NCBI GenBank assembly: GCA_010645155.1
Contig: CM021315.1
Span: forward strand, 2,503,568 to 2,567,567
Source: Tigriopus japonicus
Taxonomy: Eukaryota; Arthropoda; Copepoda; Harpacticoida; Harpacticidae
Direction of reading: 5' to 3'
DNA: 64,000 bases
Below, one piece after another: positions 36,985 through 46,585 of this stretch. Each line of letters starts with the position of its first letter. Positions within the stretch are counted from its first letter, which is position 1. The notes beneath the pieces are model-generated. The model saw nothing but the letters and a program-made list of their open reading frames with translations, did not search any database and was not told where the DNA came from. The translations under genes and the position numbers were made by a program.

Positions 36985-38077
36985 ATGAAACTTCCGATAT
37001 CTTTGACCTCCTTTTGTGCATGCTGCTTGATCTGGAATCCCGCGGGTTTCACATGGGCTCGACCGTCGATCTTGGCCCCTTTATTTGATCAGCCCAATAA
37101 CCCCAAGGATTTGCTGAACTTGTGGGATTTCCCCAACAGTCGAGTGGAGGGCACGCCATTACGCAAGCAAACCCGCGTGGATTTGGCCGCAGAAGAGCCC
37201 GAAAACTTGGTCACTGCCCACCAGGACCAATCCGTGTCTGGTTGGGTGATGCCCCCAAGTCGCGAGGCTGAGCCGATGCCGTCAAAAAATCAGGATCTGG
37301 TGGAGGCATTTCTGCGATTACCCGAAGATATCAAGGCCAATCTAGCCAATCGCACCTTGAACGAGCAACTCAAACACGTTTCTGACAACCTCAAAGACAA
37401 ACTTACAATCATTCAGAAGAAATTAGCCACCGACATTATTGCTGCCATTCAGCAACAAAATGAAACCGCGGCCAACGAGTATGAAATCCGTTTGTAAATG
37501 ATCATTTACAAAGAACCCCAGTAGCACGTATTCTTGGGCTTTCAGGCAACTCACTACTCCAGGCTTTTTCGATTCCTTCGCAATGGTAAGCTCGTTCCTT
37601 CAGAGCATAGCTGATGTGCTCCAATTATCATCGGAGCCCAAAGACGTCAAAGAAGAGCGAGAATCCCGAACTACCAGGAACAAACGCGATATCATCTTGC
37701 CTAGTTTTGGTGAGGTGGGAGAAATCGTGAATGATGTGGCCAATACGGTCCTCAACTCCGTCACCATTTGGATTCACAGGTAAAAAACAACAACACACTT
37801 TTAATAAGAGAGCATCATCGGTTAACAAAATAAGCCGTTTTGTATTTTTTTCAGGCATGAGGGTAAGGATTGTGTAAAACGACTCATGTGCGAGTCCAAC
37901 CAGGACATTTTCAAACGAGGATATCTCCTCCCGAGTGTGTTGACTTATACGTCCAACTTGGCTATTTCCATGGCCAGTGATGGAAAAATGGCAGAAAAAT
38001 TGATGGCTGCCAGAAAAGGACGGAAGGGCGAATTGAATTGTGTAGATGCTTATCCGGATTGTTCGGTCCGGCTTTAG
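36985..38077 (+). CDS. Secreted DM4/DM12-family protein
   Basis: Three exons (36985-37493, 37546-37779, 37855-38077; phases 2 and 2; introns of 52 and 75 bp) encode 321 residues. The ATG is followed by a hydrophobic signal peptide (residues about 5-25). A pro-region of about 190 residues ends in a furin-type site, RNKR at residues 214-217, then a hydrophobic segment (DIILPSFGEVGEIV). The C-terminal domain has four Cys in the order DC-x5-C, then NC and DC near the stop (ELNCVDAYPDC), the pattern of the arthropod DM4/DM12 family, whose function is unknown. Without the first splice, an in-frame TAA at 37495 would end the protein; a good acceptor (TTTCAG) and the continuing frame support the spliced model. 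The 3' end converges on dolichol kinase, 155 bp between stops. A secreted, protease-matured product is inferred. Confidence 0.75.
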
Positions 38078-38152
38078 AGCGAACCGTGGTGAGAAGCGGA
38101 CAAGGTGAAATAAGCGGCTGTGACGATGATTTTGCATTTCAAATGTGAGTGA

Positions 38153-38158
38153 AATAAA
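38153..38158 (+). terminator. Poly(A) signal AATAAA of the DM4/12 gene
   Basis: AATAAA lies 75 bp after the stop codon at 38077, at a normal distance for a 3' UTR. Confidence 0.7.
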
Positions 38159-38193
38159 ACGACGTTCAACGTATTAGACTTCATCAGAGAGAA

Positions 38194-38199
38194 TTTATT
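38194..38199 (-). terminator. Poly(A) signal AATAAA of dolichol kinase
   Basis: Minus-strand AATAAA 33 bp beyond the stop at 38233. The 3' UTRs of this gene and of the convergent DM4/12 gene are therefore likely to abut or overlap. Confidence 0.65.
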
Positions 38200-38232
38200 G
38201 ACAATAAACGGCTGGGTTTCACATCAGCTTGG

Positions 38233-39720
38233 TTAGATTAAGGCATAGAAGAGTAAAGGTAGCACAAGATTGTCCACTTGAGTGGTGAGAGCCTCAACCA
38301 CAGAGACAATGATCACAGGCAAATAGAGAGGGAACCAGTCCGTGACGACAATCCATCCAAGGTAGTTCAGCCCATGTAAAAAGATCAATTGCGAAATGAT
38401 CGAAGCCACGGTACCTTCCACGGACTTGGGCGAATCCGGGAACTTGAATCGCCCAAATTTGGATCCAAAATAGCTGGCGGCTGAATCACCAATGCCGATG
38501 CACAAAACGCCACTTAAGAGCTGAACTCGAGTCACGGCTTCCACCCCATGACACAACCACAATGGCAACGAGCAGCCAATGAGGAGATAGATATGGGTCA
38601 AGATCAAGGAGCCGTTGTCTTTCTCGTCCAAGAACACGGCGAAGCTGCTCTGAATGTATTGACTAAAAGGTTGAATCCGATAATGGCGAATGCTCTCCAA
38701 GAGCAAGAAGACACACAACGCCACAATTGAAGACAGATACAAGAACAAGGGATCCACTAAGATCCCCGAGGTGTAAACCATCACCATGAGCACATGGAAG
38801 TACTTGCGTGTTCTCGTGGAAGCCTTGTGACCGTACTCGTTTTGACTTTGCACCTTCAGAATAGCAAAGAGCAGGCACAACATCCAGAAGACCATGAGAA
38901 GAACTCGAGCTCGTTCATCAAGGATTTGATCCAAAGTCCACAAAATCGGATTCCTTTGGAGGGTGTACCACAAATAAGGAACAGCCATTCCAAATAATAC
39001 GGCGATTCCCGTGGCAGCGAACCACGTGTTTTTCCCACACCACTTGAAACCAGGCACTTGGGGAAGAATACAAACCACCGAGCAGGACAAAAGGCCGGTC
39101 TTGCCGATGATAGAAAAGCTGCCTTCTTCAGTACTGGGATTGTCAATGATTAGAAACAAACTGGTGGTAGATTCAAAAAGAAACAGAAGGACCCCTTGAA
39201 GAATGAGCGCGCCTTCGCCAAAGGTAAAACACTGGGGGAACAACTGAAAAATCTGAGGTAAGATGATGGCAAAGCTCCACAATGATGCAGACCCCGTGAA
39301 GAAGGTAATTGGGTGGAATTGCTTACGATGTGAAGTCTTCAGGAAAATCCAGAAAATCCCGTTGAGCAAAGCCGTGACCAGATACACGTGGTTCCTTTGA
39401 CGGAAGGTGGGCTTGTAATGTTGCTGATCTTGGGAGGTGCGACTCAACCGGACTTCTTGGGATGAGGCTCGCTCAAACAGATCGCTCAACATGGCCTTAA
39501 ATACGTGATTGGCAAAGTCCGAAACCTTTCGCTCATTGGCTACTGTGTAGAGGACATGGTAAGCGGTTAGAATTGAGATCAGCAAGAAGCACACGCAAAG
39601 GAACAAGGTCACTGATTTGACGGGATACGGGTTAAAATCACCGGTGAAAGAAGAGTAGAGTGCGCAAGGCAACAAGGCCAGACACCAAAGACCATGTTGA
39701 GCCGGAGTGCGGAAAAACAT
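38233..39720 (-). CDS. DOLK: Dolichol kinase
   Basis: Single exon of 495 residues (human enzyme about 538). The enzyme uses CTP to phosphorylate dolichol, giving dolichyl phosphate, the ER lipid carrier for N-glycosylation, GPI anchors and O-mannosylation. The protein is multi-pass hydrophobic throughout. The conserved C-terminal half contains ARKYFH-like (TRTRKYFHVLMVMVY), FLDEKDNGSLILTHIYLL, GIGDSAASYFGSKFG (the CTP-binding motif), SVEGTVASI and a final TTQVDNLVLPLL. I chose the ATG at 39720 because the longer frame begins only at a TTG. A TATA box and an initiator lie between this ATG and the end of ARL2 (101-bp gap), giving it a credible promoter of its own. The N-terminal third is divergent, as in other invertebrate members. 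Confidence 0.93.
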   Translation of the reverse strand: MFFRTPAQHGLWCLALLPCALYSSFTGDFNPYPVKSVTLFLCVCFLLISILTAYHVLYTVANERKVSDFANHVFKAMLSDLFERASSQEVRLSRTSQDQQHYKPTFRQRNHVYLVTALLNGIFWIFLKTSHRKQFHPITFFTGSASLWSFAIILPQIFQLFPQCFTFGEGALILQGVLLFLFESTTSLFLIIDNPSTEEGSFSIIGKTGLLSCSVVCILPQVPGFKWCGKNTWFAATGIAVLFGMAVPYLWYTLQRNPILWTLDQILDERARVLLMVFWMLCLLFAILKVQSQNEYGHKASTRTRKYFHVLMVMVYTSGILVDPLFLYLSSIVALCVFLLLESIRHYRIQPFSQYIQSSFAVFLDEKDNGSLILTHIYLLIGCSLPLWLCHGVEAVTRVQLLSGVLCIGIGDSAASYFGSKFGRFKFPDSPKSVEGTVASIISQLIFLHGLNYLGWIVVTDWFPLYLPVIIVSVVEALTTQVDNLVLPLLFYALI

Positions 39721-39749
39721 GTTCCCTCCCAGCAATTGATTGGACAACG

Positions 39750-39786
39750 ACTGAGGGCTTCGAATGGAGGCGTGGAGTTATTTATA
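39750..39786 (-). promoter_or_regulatory. Core promoter of dolichol kinase (TATA box plus initiator)
   Basis: On the minus strand TATAAATA (39786-39779) is followed by TCAGT (39754-39750). The A of TCAGT lies 34 bp after the first T of the TATA box, the usual TATA-to-start spacing, and TCAGT is the classic arthropod initiator. It falls inside the 101-bp gap after the ARL2 stop, 32 bp before the DOLK ATG. Confidence 0.6.
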
Positions 39787-39821
39787 GTGAGTGAGTGAGT
39801 GAATGAGCGAGTGATCAGTCT

Positions 39822-41348
39822 CTAGTCGAGAGTAAAAATCCTGGCACTGATATCCGATAGAAGCCAATCGATGCCCGACAATAGGTTCTCGCCCGTGACA
39901 GCACTGCACCACACGATTCGCCAGTGATGCGTCTTGATGGCATCGAGGTCCAGGATCTGCAACATGAGAAGGCTGGGATGACGAAAAGTGTACTTTGGCT
40001 ATGAATAGTTTGAGGCGTTGAATGAATGCCCCGCTGGATGGATAGATTGATAGAAACACAGAGGGAAGGATGACATTTGAGGTCGATGACGGATCATTTT
40101 CATGCACTCACATCTTTGATTTCAAGGGCCGTGAGCGCTCCAGGCAGATCCTGTTTGTTGGCAAACACCAACAGAGTGGCTCCCAAAAGACGCTGGAAAT
40201 ACGAGATCGGGGCAGTTGAGCGGAATCAAATCAATGGATTGATTCACGATTGAACGACGAACTAAACGCTATCCACATTGGCCGTGACTTACCTCTTCTT
40301 GGAGAAGTTGATGGAGCTCGGCTTTGCAATCTTGGAGCCGTCGTTTGTCAGCCGAATCCACTACCCAGATAAGCCCATCCGTGGTCTCGAAGTAGTTCCG
40401 CCAATACGAGCGCAACGATTTCTGACCCCCGACGTCCCAAATATTGAGATTGAACCTGCAAGATCAAGGCGATCCACCCACCATTCAGGGGTGTCCATAA
40501 TTTACCGGCATTAAGGGCGCACCTACCCGCGGTGCTCCAAAGTCTTGATATTGAACCCGAGCGTGGGTGAGATGGTGTGGATATCCTCGCCGTTGAATTT
40601 CTTGAGAATGGTCGTCTTGCCCGCGTTATCCAAGCCCCTAAGCAACGAAATGCCGGTCAAAGTCCGTCAATGAAAAAGGCCGTTATCGAGACACGGGCCG
40701 CCAATTAGACCTAAGTCGGCTCACTAGCTAGTTAACGTGACTGGCCCGGGCTTAACACGCAATCAAGCAGTCAGAGTCAGGTCAAAGGTCAAACGGACGT
40801 TGTCTCGGTTCACAACAATGCAACCAAAACAAAAATGGAAATCCGCCGCGTACTCGCGTTGCTTTACGAGTTCGCGCTCAAAGAGCCCGACAATTTGGAG
40901 GAGCGGCGATCAACCGGGCTAAAACTAAAGTTTTGAATGGCCTTCTCCCGCCACATTCCCCTACCCTCTCAGACACCTACCCCCACCCGTTTGCGGAACC
41001 GGCCCCAAGAGTAGGTAGGTAGGAGGGAGGGAGTCATTCTACCGAATCAGATTCTCACACGTTTAAAACTGCGAACTTTTATCCCCGCTTTGGGGGTAGC
41101 TTAAAGAAAGACGTGGATGAATAAATGGGCAATTCGATTTCGGGGGTTTTCGGGCCGGTCATTCATGCATTCTTCATTCCTGGGCTTCGTTCTAATTTTT
41201 ACGGATTTCCAGGCACCACGACCTATTTGGCGCTTTCGAGAGCTTTTCGAGGAATAGGTCGGTGAAGGCGTGGCTTGACTTACAGAACCAAGATGCGCAC
41301 TTCCTTCTCCTTCCGCTTGAGTTTGGTCAGGATTGAGAGCAAACCCAT
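39822..41348 (-). CDS. ARL2: ADP-ribosylation factor-like GTPase 2
   Basis: Five exons (41284-41348, 40527-40637, 40293-40455, 40112-40192, 39822-39956; phases 2,2,0,0) give exactly 184 residues, the length of human ARL2. Motifs visible: P-loop GLDNAGKTT, the conserved Thr of [20 protein letters not shown], and CSAVTGENL near the end. The N-terminus [16 protein letters not shown] and the C-terminus ISARIFTLD match ARL2 rather than ARL3. ARL2 is a small GTPase that acts with tubulin cofactor D in tubulin folding, releases lipidated cargo from PDE6D-type carriers and has a role in mitochondria. It lies head-to-tail with DOLK and divergently from ZZZ3 (743 bp between start codons). Confidence 0.96.
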
Positions 41349-42091
41349 GATGATGATGATGAAGATAAAGATGCTCTCCGAAATGGCAAAGAGAAAGTGA
41401 ACTGCGGACCGCTTCAATTTATCCCGTCAACGGCTCAACGGTCAACACGGCTGAAAACGAGGGAGTCCAAGGTGGTCCAAGTCCATCCAAGTACGTATGG
41501 ACATACATGTGTTGTTGAGAGGTTCCCGCTGGTGTGGATGAATGAGCCAGCGAGTGAGTCATGAAAACCGAACGAACGCGCAAACGAAGGCCAGGGTGGG
41601 AGCCAGCCGAGCCGGACCTGACACTAGGGGTGGCTCAAAGCCACTGCCCAGGGACCATCACCATCCCAGCCACGGAATCCATCCATCCCACCCACCAACA
41701 CTCGCACTCACTCACTCATTTACTTACGGATCAGGTCAGTAAAGAACATGAAATAAAATCTAGGCTGATTTCTCAACGAAATCATCAAAATTATTGATGT
41801 CAATCATATTCGACCGTCAGCGAGCCCCCGAGTAATGGTTCGCGACCTTGCCCGCTTCATTCATCCCAAGGGATCGCAGCCGGACAAGGCGTCTAAAAGA
41901 TGAAATGTCCGCATAGACCCAAGCGCGGTATCCTGAGCCGTATTTTCCGCTCTTGTCCGGTCACCCTGCGATTCAAAAGCGATTGTTTTGGTTGGTTCCC
42001 AAACTCACTCACACATATGGTCTTGATAGGTTCGTGAACTTGAAGGCCGTTCAATCCGGTGAAACCCACGCGTTTTGAAACGATCTGAGCC
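41349..42091. other. Divergent promoter region between ARL2 and ZZZ3
   Basis: The two genes start here in opposite directions. No gene is present. I see short GAT and CCAAC/CATCC-type repeats and no clear TATA box on either side, so a bidirectional promoter is possible. Confidence 0.45.
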
Positions 42092-43483
42092 ATGCCCACC
42101 ATGGCCGAAGGTCAATCCGAGGCCACTCCGGGGCCGTCGACCGCCGCCGCGGAACGCCCGCCCTCCGATATCCTTGGCTGCGCTTACGTCCCGGAGTCGG
42201 CTGACCCCCCGGTCAGGGTGGGCCCGCCCGAATTCACTTTCGAGACGGATCACGAGGCGTTGCGCGGCAATCCCGACTATCGGGCCTTGCTTCAAACGCT
42301 GAGTCGACTCCAGGCTCAGAAGCGGCAAGCCGTTTTGGACATTGACGCGCTCTTAACGGCTCGAGATCGAGCCCTGAGCGCGCCTTTGGCCTTGGTGGAA
42401 CGCCTCCAATCGGGCTTGGGGCTCAATCTGCCCGGACCGCAAGTTCTGGCCCGCCTGCCCGACATTGATTGGGAAAAATACCAAGTGGCCGATCCCACGC
42501 TCAAGAGACCCGAAACTCGACCGGGCAAAGGCGCGAATGGCGTTCAGCCCGGAGGTGGACCGGGTCCGCCCCCGAATCTGGTGGTGCGAGGTCGCGTGTT
42601 TGAGGATCACAAACCGCGCACTTTTAATCAGCCTTGGACGGCCGAAGAGCAACGACGTTTAGAGGAGCTTTTGCACCAATTTCCCTCCGAAGACGTGGAA
42701 ATGGAGCGTTGGAAAAAGATTGCCCAAGCTTTAGGCAATCGCACGGCCATTCAAGTCCAAAGTCGCACGCAAAAGTACTTTCAAAAGCTCCAGAAAGCCG
42801 GCCTGCCCATTCCCGGCAAGAGCGGTCAACCTCGATATCGGTACGTGGGGAAATCGCGCTCGGGGCGAAAGAAATTCAATCTGATCCAACAAAAGAACTC
42901 GACCTTCTTCCCCAATCTGGCGCCCAATGTCAAGATGAACGAAGAGGAGGATGAGGACGATGGCCCGGCTTATTTGCCGCCTCCGGTCAGTGGATCGCCC
43001 AATGAGCCCCTTTGGTGTCCGCCCGCGAGACCCGTGGGCTCGGGCTCACCCGAGCCCGGACCTCAGTCGGGCATCCGAAACGACTACTACTACCTCGAAG
43101 ATGAGGATGTTTCGGATGAAGAAGGCATATCACCGGCCATTAAAGACTCGCCCGCCTATCAGGAACTCCTTTGGCTCAAACGGATTCGTCGAGAAAAAGA
43201 ATTGGAGCAACAAAACGGTCAGCCTTGGGTTCACGTTGGGTTCCGTTGCGATGGATGCAACGTCGAGCCCATTGTCGGGGCTCGGTTTCAGTGCGCTCAA
43301 TGTGTGAGGCCGGATACGGTCGATTTTTGCGTTGAGTGTGCGCCCAAGGGTCTGGCCGTGGGCAATCATACGCGTGATCACCCGCTCAAACCCGTGCGGA
43401 AAAAGTTCAAAAAGTCCTTTGTGGATAAAGAGTACAGCAACACGGCCGCCAAGAATTATTTGGACCCGAATTTCTCGCATTAA
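42092..43483 (+). CDS. ZZZ3: ZZ-type zinc finger protein 3 (ATAC complex subunit)
   Basis: Single exon of 463 codons plus stop. A helical N-terminal region (about residues 50-130) is followed by a Myb/SANT domain (about 180-240: PWTAEEQRRLEELL...RWKKIAQALGNRTAIQVQSRTQKYFQKL) and a C-terminal ZZ zinc finger (about 380-435). The finger has the ordered ligands CDGC, CAQC, CVEC and HTRDH. Human ZZZ3 has the same order and binds histone H3 tails within the ATAC histone acetyltransferase complex. Two start codons are possible: 42092 and 42101; the second has the better context (ACCATGG). The protein is shorter than human ZZZ3 because the long N-terminal region is absent. High GC and no introns contrast with its neighbours. 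No AATAAA is seen before the next gene, 110 bp downstream. Confidence 0.92.
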   Translation: MPTMAEGQSEATPGPSTAAAERPPSDILGCAYVPESADPPVRVGPPEFTFETDHEALRGNPDYRALLQTLSRLQAQKRQAVLDIDALLTARDRALSAPLALVERLQSGLGLNLPGPQVLARLPDIDWEKYQVADPTLKRPETRPGKGANGVQPGGGPGPPPNLVVRGRVFEDHKPRTFNQPWTAEEQRRLEELLHQFPSEDVEMERWKKIAQALGNRTAIQVQSRTQKYFQKLQKAGLPIPGKSGQPRYRYVGKSRSGRKKFNLIQQKNSTFFPNLAPNVKMNEEEDEDDGPAYLPPPVSGSPNEPLWCPPARPVGSGSPEPGPQSGIRNDYYYLEDEDVSDEEGISPAIKDSPAYQELLWLKRIRREKELEQQNGQPWVHVGFRCDGCNVEPIVGARFQCAQCVRPDTVDFCVECAPKGLAVGNHTRDHPLKPVRKKFKKSFVDKEYSNTAAKNYLDPNFSH

Positions 43484-43545
43484 ACAGCTCTTCTTTGCGT
43501 TGGCATGACGTCCAGTCGTGATCCGTTTAACTTGCCTGTTTGTCT

Positions 43546-43566
43546 TTCAATTTTCCATCCTTTTAG
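43546..43566 (+). promoter_or_regulatory. Splice acceptor just upstream of the GTSF1 ATG
   Basis: A pyrimidine-rich stretch ends in CCTTTTAG between the ZZZ3 stop and the GTSF1 start. No donor is visible in the intervening 60 bp. It may pair with a donor inside or upstream of ZZZ3, or receive a spliced leader. Confidence 0.5.
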
Positions 43567-43593
43567 GTTGACTTTTGCGCTTCGCTCGAGACT

Positions 43594-44596
43594 ATGATGG
43601 GCCTCAAAACTATTACGTGTCCCTATGACGAGTGTCATCAGATTTTGCCACATCGAATTCAATATCACATTGTCAAATGCGCCAAGGTAAGAACAGTAGT
43701 TTGTTCAAAAGTTTCAATAAAAAAGCTTTCGTTAGATTCACTTGGGTCTTATGACTTTCTTTTACCATATTTGTATAAACATGCTTAAAGACAGGTGTTT
43801 GGTTTGCTTTTAGAATCATCCGGAAATGGACATGGCCATTTGTCCGTACAACGCCACTCATCACATCCCTCGGAAACAAGAACTTCAGCATCTCCAAGAG
43901 TGTCCTGATCGAGATCCCATCGACTTGCAAAAGTTCCGATTGAATGATTTAGTCCCCGGACCTCATGGCCAACTTAATAAGCCCGTTGTGTATGGCTCAT
44001 CTTTAATCCCATTTGAAGGTGAATTACGACACACCTCCCGACCCAAAAGAGACGCGAGTTTTGGGAACAGTCCATGTGATATCGAGGAAGACGACAACCA
44101 CGACGATGCCTTCGATCTTGACCCCGAAGACCGAGAAGTTCGGGATATTATTCACGAGAACCGCATGGCTTCTCGCTCAGTTCCTCCTCCAAGTGATCTT
44201 GATGATACTCAAGATTCTTCTGGTCTACGTGGAATGGGTCGTGGTACTCGGCCTAAACGCCAATCGAATCCGTCCCAAAAAGCATTTTTCATTCCTGGGG
44301 GCCCTGATTCTAGTCAGAATGCCGCCCTTACCGCACACCAAATCAGCAATGATACCTTGGGCTCGTCCGTTATGGGTCGAGGCATGTCTTGCCTGAAATC
44401 CTATCAGCAACAACGTCATCGAGAACTTCTTCAGAAGAAAGTCAGACGGGAACGAAGCTATGAGAATGAGTCCTTTGAAGATGCCGTCGAAGATTTCTCG
44501 GGCTCAAGAAATTCGCCACAGACTGGACTGGAAATGAGTCTCAAGAATTTGATGATTCACGACCAGAACATGGCTCGGCTTGGCTCTCGCCGTTAA
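43594..44596 (+). CDS. GTSF1: Gametocyte-specific factor 1-like protein (two CHHC zinc fingers)
   Basis: Two exons (43594-43686 and 43814-44596, phase 0) encode 291 residues. Two CHHC (U11-48K-type) zinc fingers sit at the N-terminus: CPYDECH...HIVKC, and CPYNATH...HLQEC across the splice. This is the hallmark of GTSF1 (Drosophila Asterix), a small cofactor of PIWI proteins in piRNA-guided transposon silencing. Human GTSF1 has about 167 residues; this protein has a much longer acidic and Arg-rich tail, with two similar MGRG motifs (GMGRGTRPKR, VMGRGMSCLK). A strong acceptor (polypyrimidine tract then TTTTAG, ending 43566) lies 27 bp before the ATG, showing a 5' UTR intron or a trans-splice acceptor. 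It follows ZZZ3 by 110 bp on the same strand. Confidence 0.9.
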
Positions 44597-44738
44597 GAGA
44601 TGGTCTTTCGAGTCCTTAAGAAGCCTCTTGGATTAAAACAAAGTTCAATTTTACCCCCTTGAAGGAGAAGAAACCTTCGATGGTGTGTCGTGATAGAAGA
44701 AAAAACCTGCCAATTCATATATAATTACTTGTGTTCGT

Positions 44739-44744
44739 AATAAA
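44739..44744 (+). terminator. Poly(A) signal AATAAA of GTSF1
   Basis: AATAAA 142 bp after the GTSF1 stop and about 100 bp before the convergent TFB1M stop at 44847. Confidence 0.55.
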
Positions 44745-44846
44745 TTCTGAATGAAAAGAAACCGTATGTATTTTCAACTAATAAAGGATGTCTGTCTGAT
44801 AACCTTCATAACGGAGAGCGACGAGGAACAGAGGCCAATCAAGCAA

Positions 44847-46086
44847 TTAAAGCGATGGGCTATTCTCGTCAGGATCTTCCTTCGTGAGGCTGAAATCACC
44901 TCCAGATTCGAGCAAGTCTTTGTCCTCGAACAAGCCATGCTCGATCTGATAATCGAGCAATAGCTCGCGCACCTCGGGAAAGACGTACTTGTTCAATCGG
45001 GGTTCTTTGTCACACATGTCCTTGTAGGTATAGGCAATTTTCTCAAAGTCATTCATTTCCAATGTGATGGCCGTCCGATCGGCCCGGATTCGGCACGTGG
45101 ACAGAAGGCAATCGGCCCGTTCGAGACGGTTCTTGTTTGGAAACAAGTTGGCAATTGTCTTACGCACTGACTTCTGCTTGCCATGAAACACCGTAGTGAA
45201 CACTTTCTCTAGGAAATTGAACGGTAAATCAATGTAGGGCTGCCGTAAGGGCAAAAAAGTCATCACTCCCACATCGACCGAAGCCGGTGGCACAAAGGCC
45301 CCGCCCTTCAACGTGTACTTTAAGCGTACTTGGGCAAAGTTCTGACACATGACCGTAAGGCGGCTTCGATTGCGATCACCGGGTTTGGCGATAATCCGCT
45401 CAGCCACTTCTTTCTGAAAGGTCAACACTGCGGGCACGCGTCCATAGGAAAATAGGTTTTCGTGAGCAGCCATATCACGGATGGTGCGAATCAAAAAGGG
45501 CGACGTGATGTTGAATGGCAGATTGCCCACTAAACGAATGTCCGGCACTTGAGGCGATTCCCAAGGCTGGCGCAATTCCGCGTCCAGAAATTCTACAGAT
45601 TCAAAAGAAAGACCAGGATAGTGGTATTGGTATATTCGGGTTTATCGTATGGTAAACTTACTCGATAAATTAACTTTAAGCACATCGCCAATGTTGATGA
45701 TGATCCGACCTTGAGCGGCCTCTTGCAACAACTTCAAGGGATTCAGGAATCGGGGATCTTTTTCAATTAGCACGACCTGACGAGCGCCATTGCCGATTAA
45801 GGCTCGCGTGATACCCCCGGGTCCCGGTCCGACTTCCACTACCGTTTGCCCATTCAAAGGACCTAAATGCGGCCATGCCGGTTTCGGGTTTTAGTCATTG
45901 GTCTATGAGTGAATATGGCGTGACTAGTAACTTACCGGCGGTACGAGCGATTTTGTCCAAGGTTCGAGGATCTAATAGAAAATTTTGAGACAGACTGCGT
46001 TTGGATCGGATGCCATACAGCCGGAGTAAATCGCGCGTGCTGGGCAAAGGCGGCAAACGACGAGGAGTGGGCGCGGCCATGGTCAT
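44847..46086 (-). CDS. TFB1M: Mitochondrial 12S rRNA dimethyladenosine transferase 1
   Basis: Three exons (45936-46086, 45662-45862, 44847-45592; phases 1 and 1) encode 365 residues (human 346). It belongs to the KsgA/Dim1 family, which dimethylates two adjacent adenines in the small mitochondrial rRNA using S-adenosylmethionine. Motifs: SQNFLLD near residue 30; the SAM loop VEVGPGPGGITRAL; acidic VLIEKD; GDVL; the catalytic GNLPFNITSP; then TFQKEVAERI, AFVPPASVDVGV (family VP.P.VDV motif) and a C-terminal helical part ending in an acidic tail. ATGs at 46086 and 46080 are both possible. The start lies only 65 bp after the COA3 stop, on the same strand. A mitochondrial presequence is not obvious beyond the basic N-terminus. 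Confidence 0.95.
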
Positions 46087-46151
46087 TAGGATTCGGACGA
46101 TAACAAGCTATCAAAAGGGATAATCGAAAACGAAAGGGACATAGAGCTGGC

Positions 46152-46541
46152 TTAAGCTTTGGTTTCCTTCATCTCCATCGGGTCAGGCATATCAAAATCG
46201 TCCAAGAACGTCTCCTGCTTGATCGCGAAAATGGTGTAGGCGTAGATGGAGGCGGCGATGCTAATGCACACGGCGGCCACGTACCAATCCTTTCGACGGA
46301 ACATCCGATGTCGAGAGGCTCTTTGGGCGGTATCGCGTTCAGCCTGTTTGACAAAGTTCATTTGGACCGGACCCAATTGGCGCCGCACGTTGGGCTCATC
46401 CACGTCCACTTGGGGCATGACACGGGCACCGCCTCCCGAGGACGAAGAACCGGGCGTGCCACCGGACAAGCCCCGAAATCCCACGCCTCGGAGGGCGGAT
46501 CTGGCCGTGGGAATACCGCGAAAGGCTGGCCACGTGATCAT
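46152..46541 (-). CDS. COA3: Cytochrome c oxidase assembly factor 3-like protein
   Basis: A single-exon protein of 129 residues (human COA3 has about 106). The C-terminal half carries the family pattern: QMNFVKQAERDTAQ, a basic stretch RHRMFRRKDW, one transmembrane helix (YVAAVCISIAASIYAYTIFAI) and the conserved QETFLDDFD just after it. COA3 (CCDC56) is an inner-membrane protein that stabilises and regulates newly made COX1 during complex IV assembly. The Gly/Ser-rich N-terminal extension (GGTPGSSSSGGG) may include a mitochondrial targeting signal. I chose the ATG at 46541; the open frame continues upstream to a TTG but then overlaps COX16 coding sequence. It lies between COX16 (44 bp) and TFB1M (65 bp). 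Confidence 0.85.
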   Translation of the reverse strand: MITWPAFRGIPTARSALRGVGFRGLSGGTPGSSSSGGGARVMPQVDVDEPNVRRQLGPVQMNFVKQAERDTAQRASRHRMFRRKDWYVAAVCISIAASIYAYTIFAIKQETFLDDFDMPDPMEMKETKA

Positions 46542-46585
46542 CTTTATTGTCTTAAGAGGAGCGGACGAAGCTAATTCTTTATCGT
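46542..46585 (-). promoter_or_regulatory. 44-bp COX16-COA3 intercistronic gap
   Basis: The gap contains AATTAG and TTAAG, either of which could serve as an acceptor AG, and an AATAAA directly before the COA3 ATG. It is too short for an ordinary independent promoter. Confidence 0.4.

Noticed and set aside
37495..37497. In-frame stop ending the first ORF of the DM4/12 gene
   Set aside because: It lies two bases into a 52-bp intron with a good GTAAAT donor and TTTCAG acceptor that restore the frame, so it is not a nonsense mutation.
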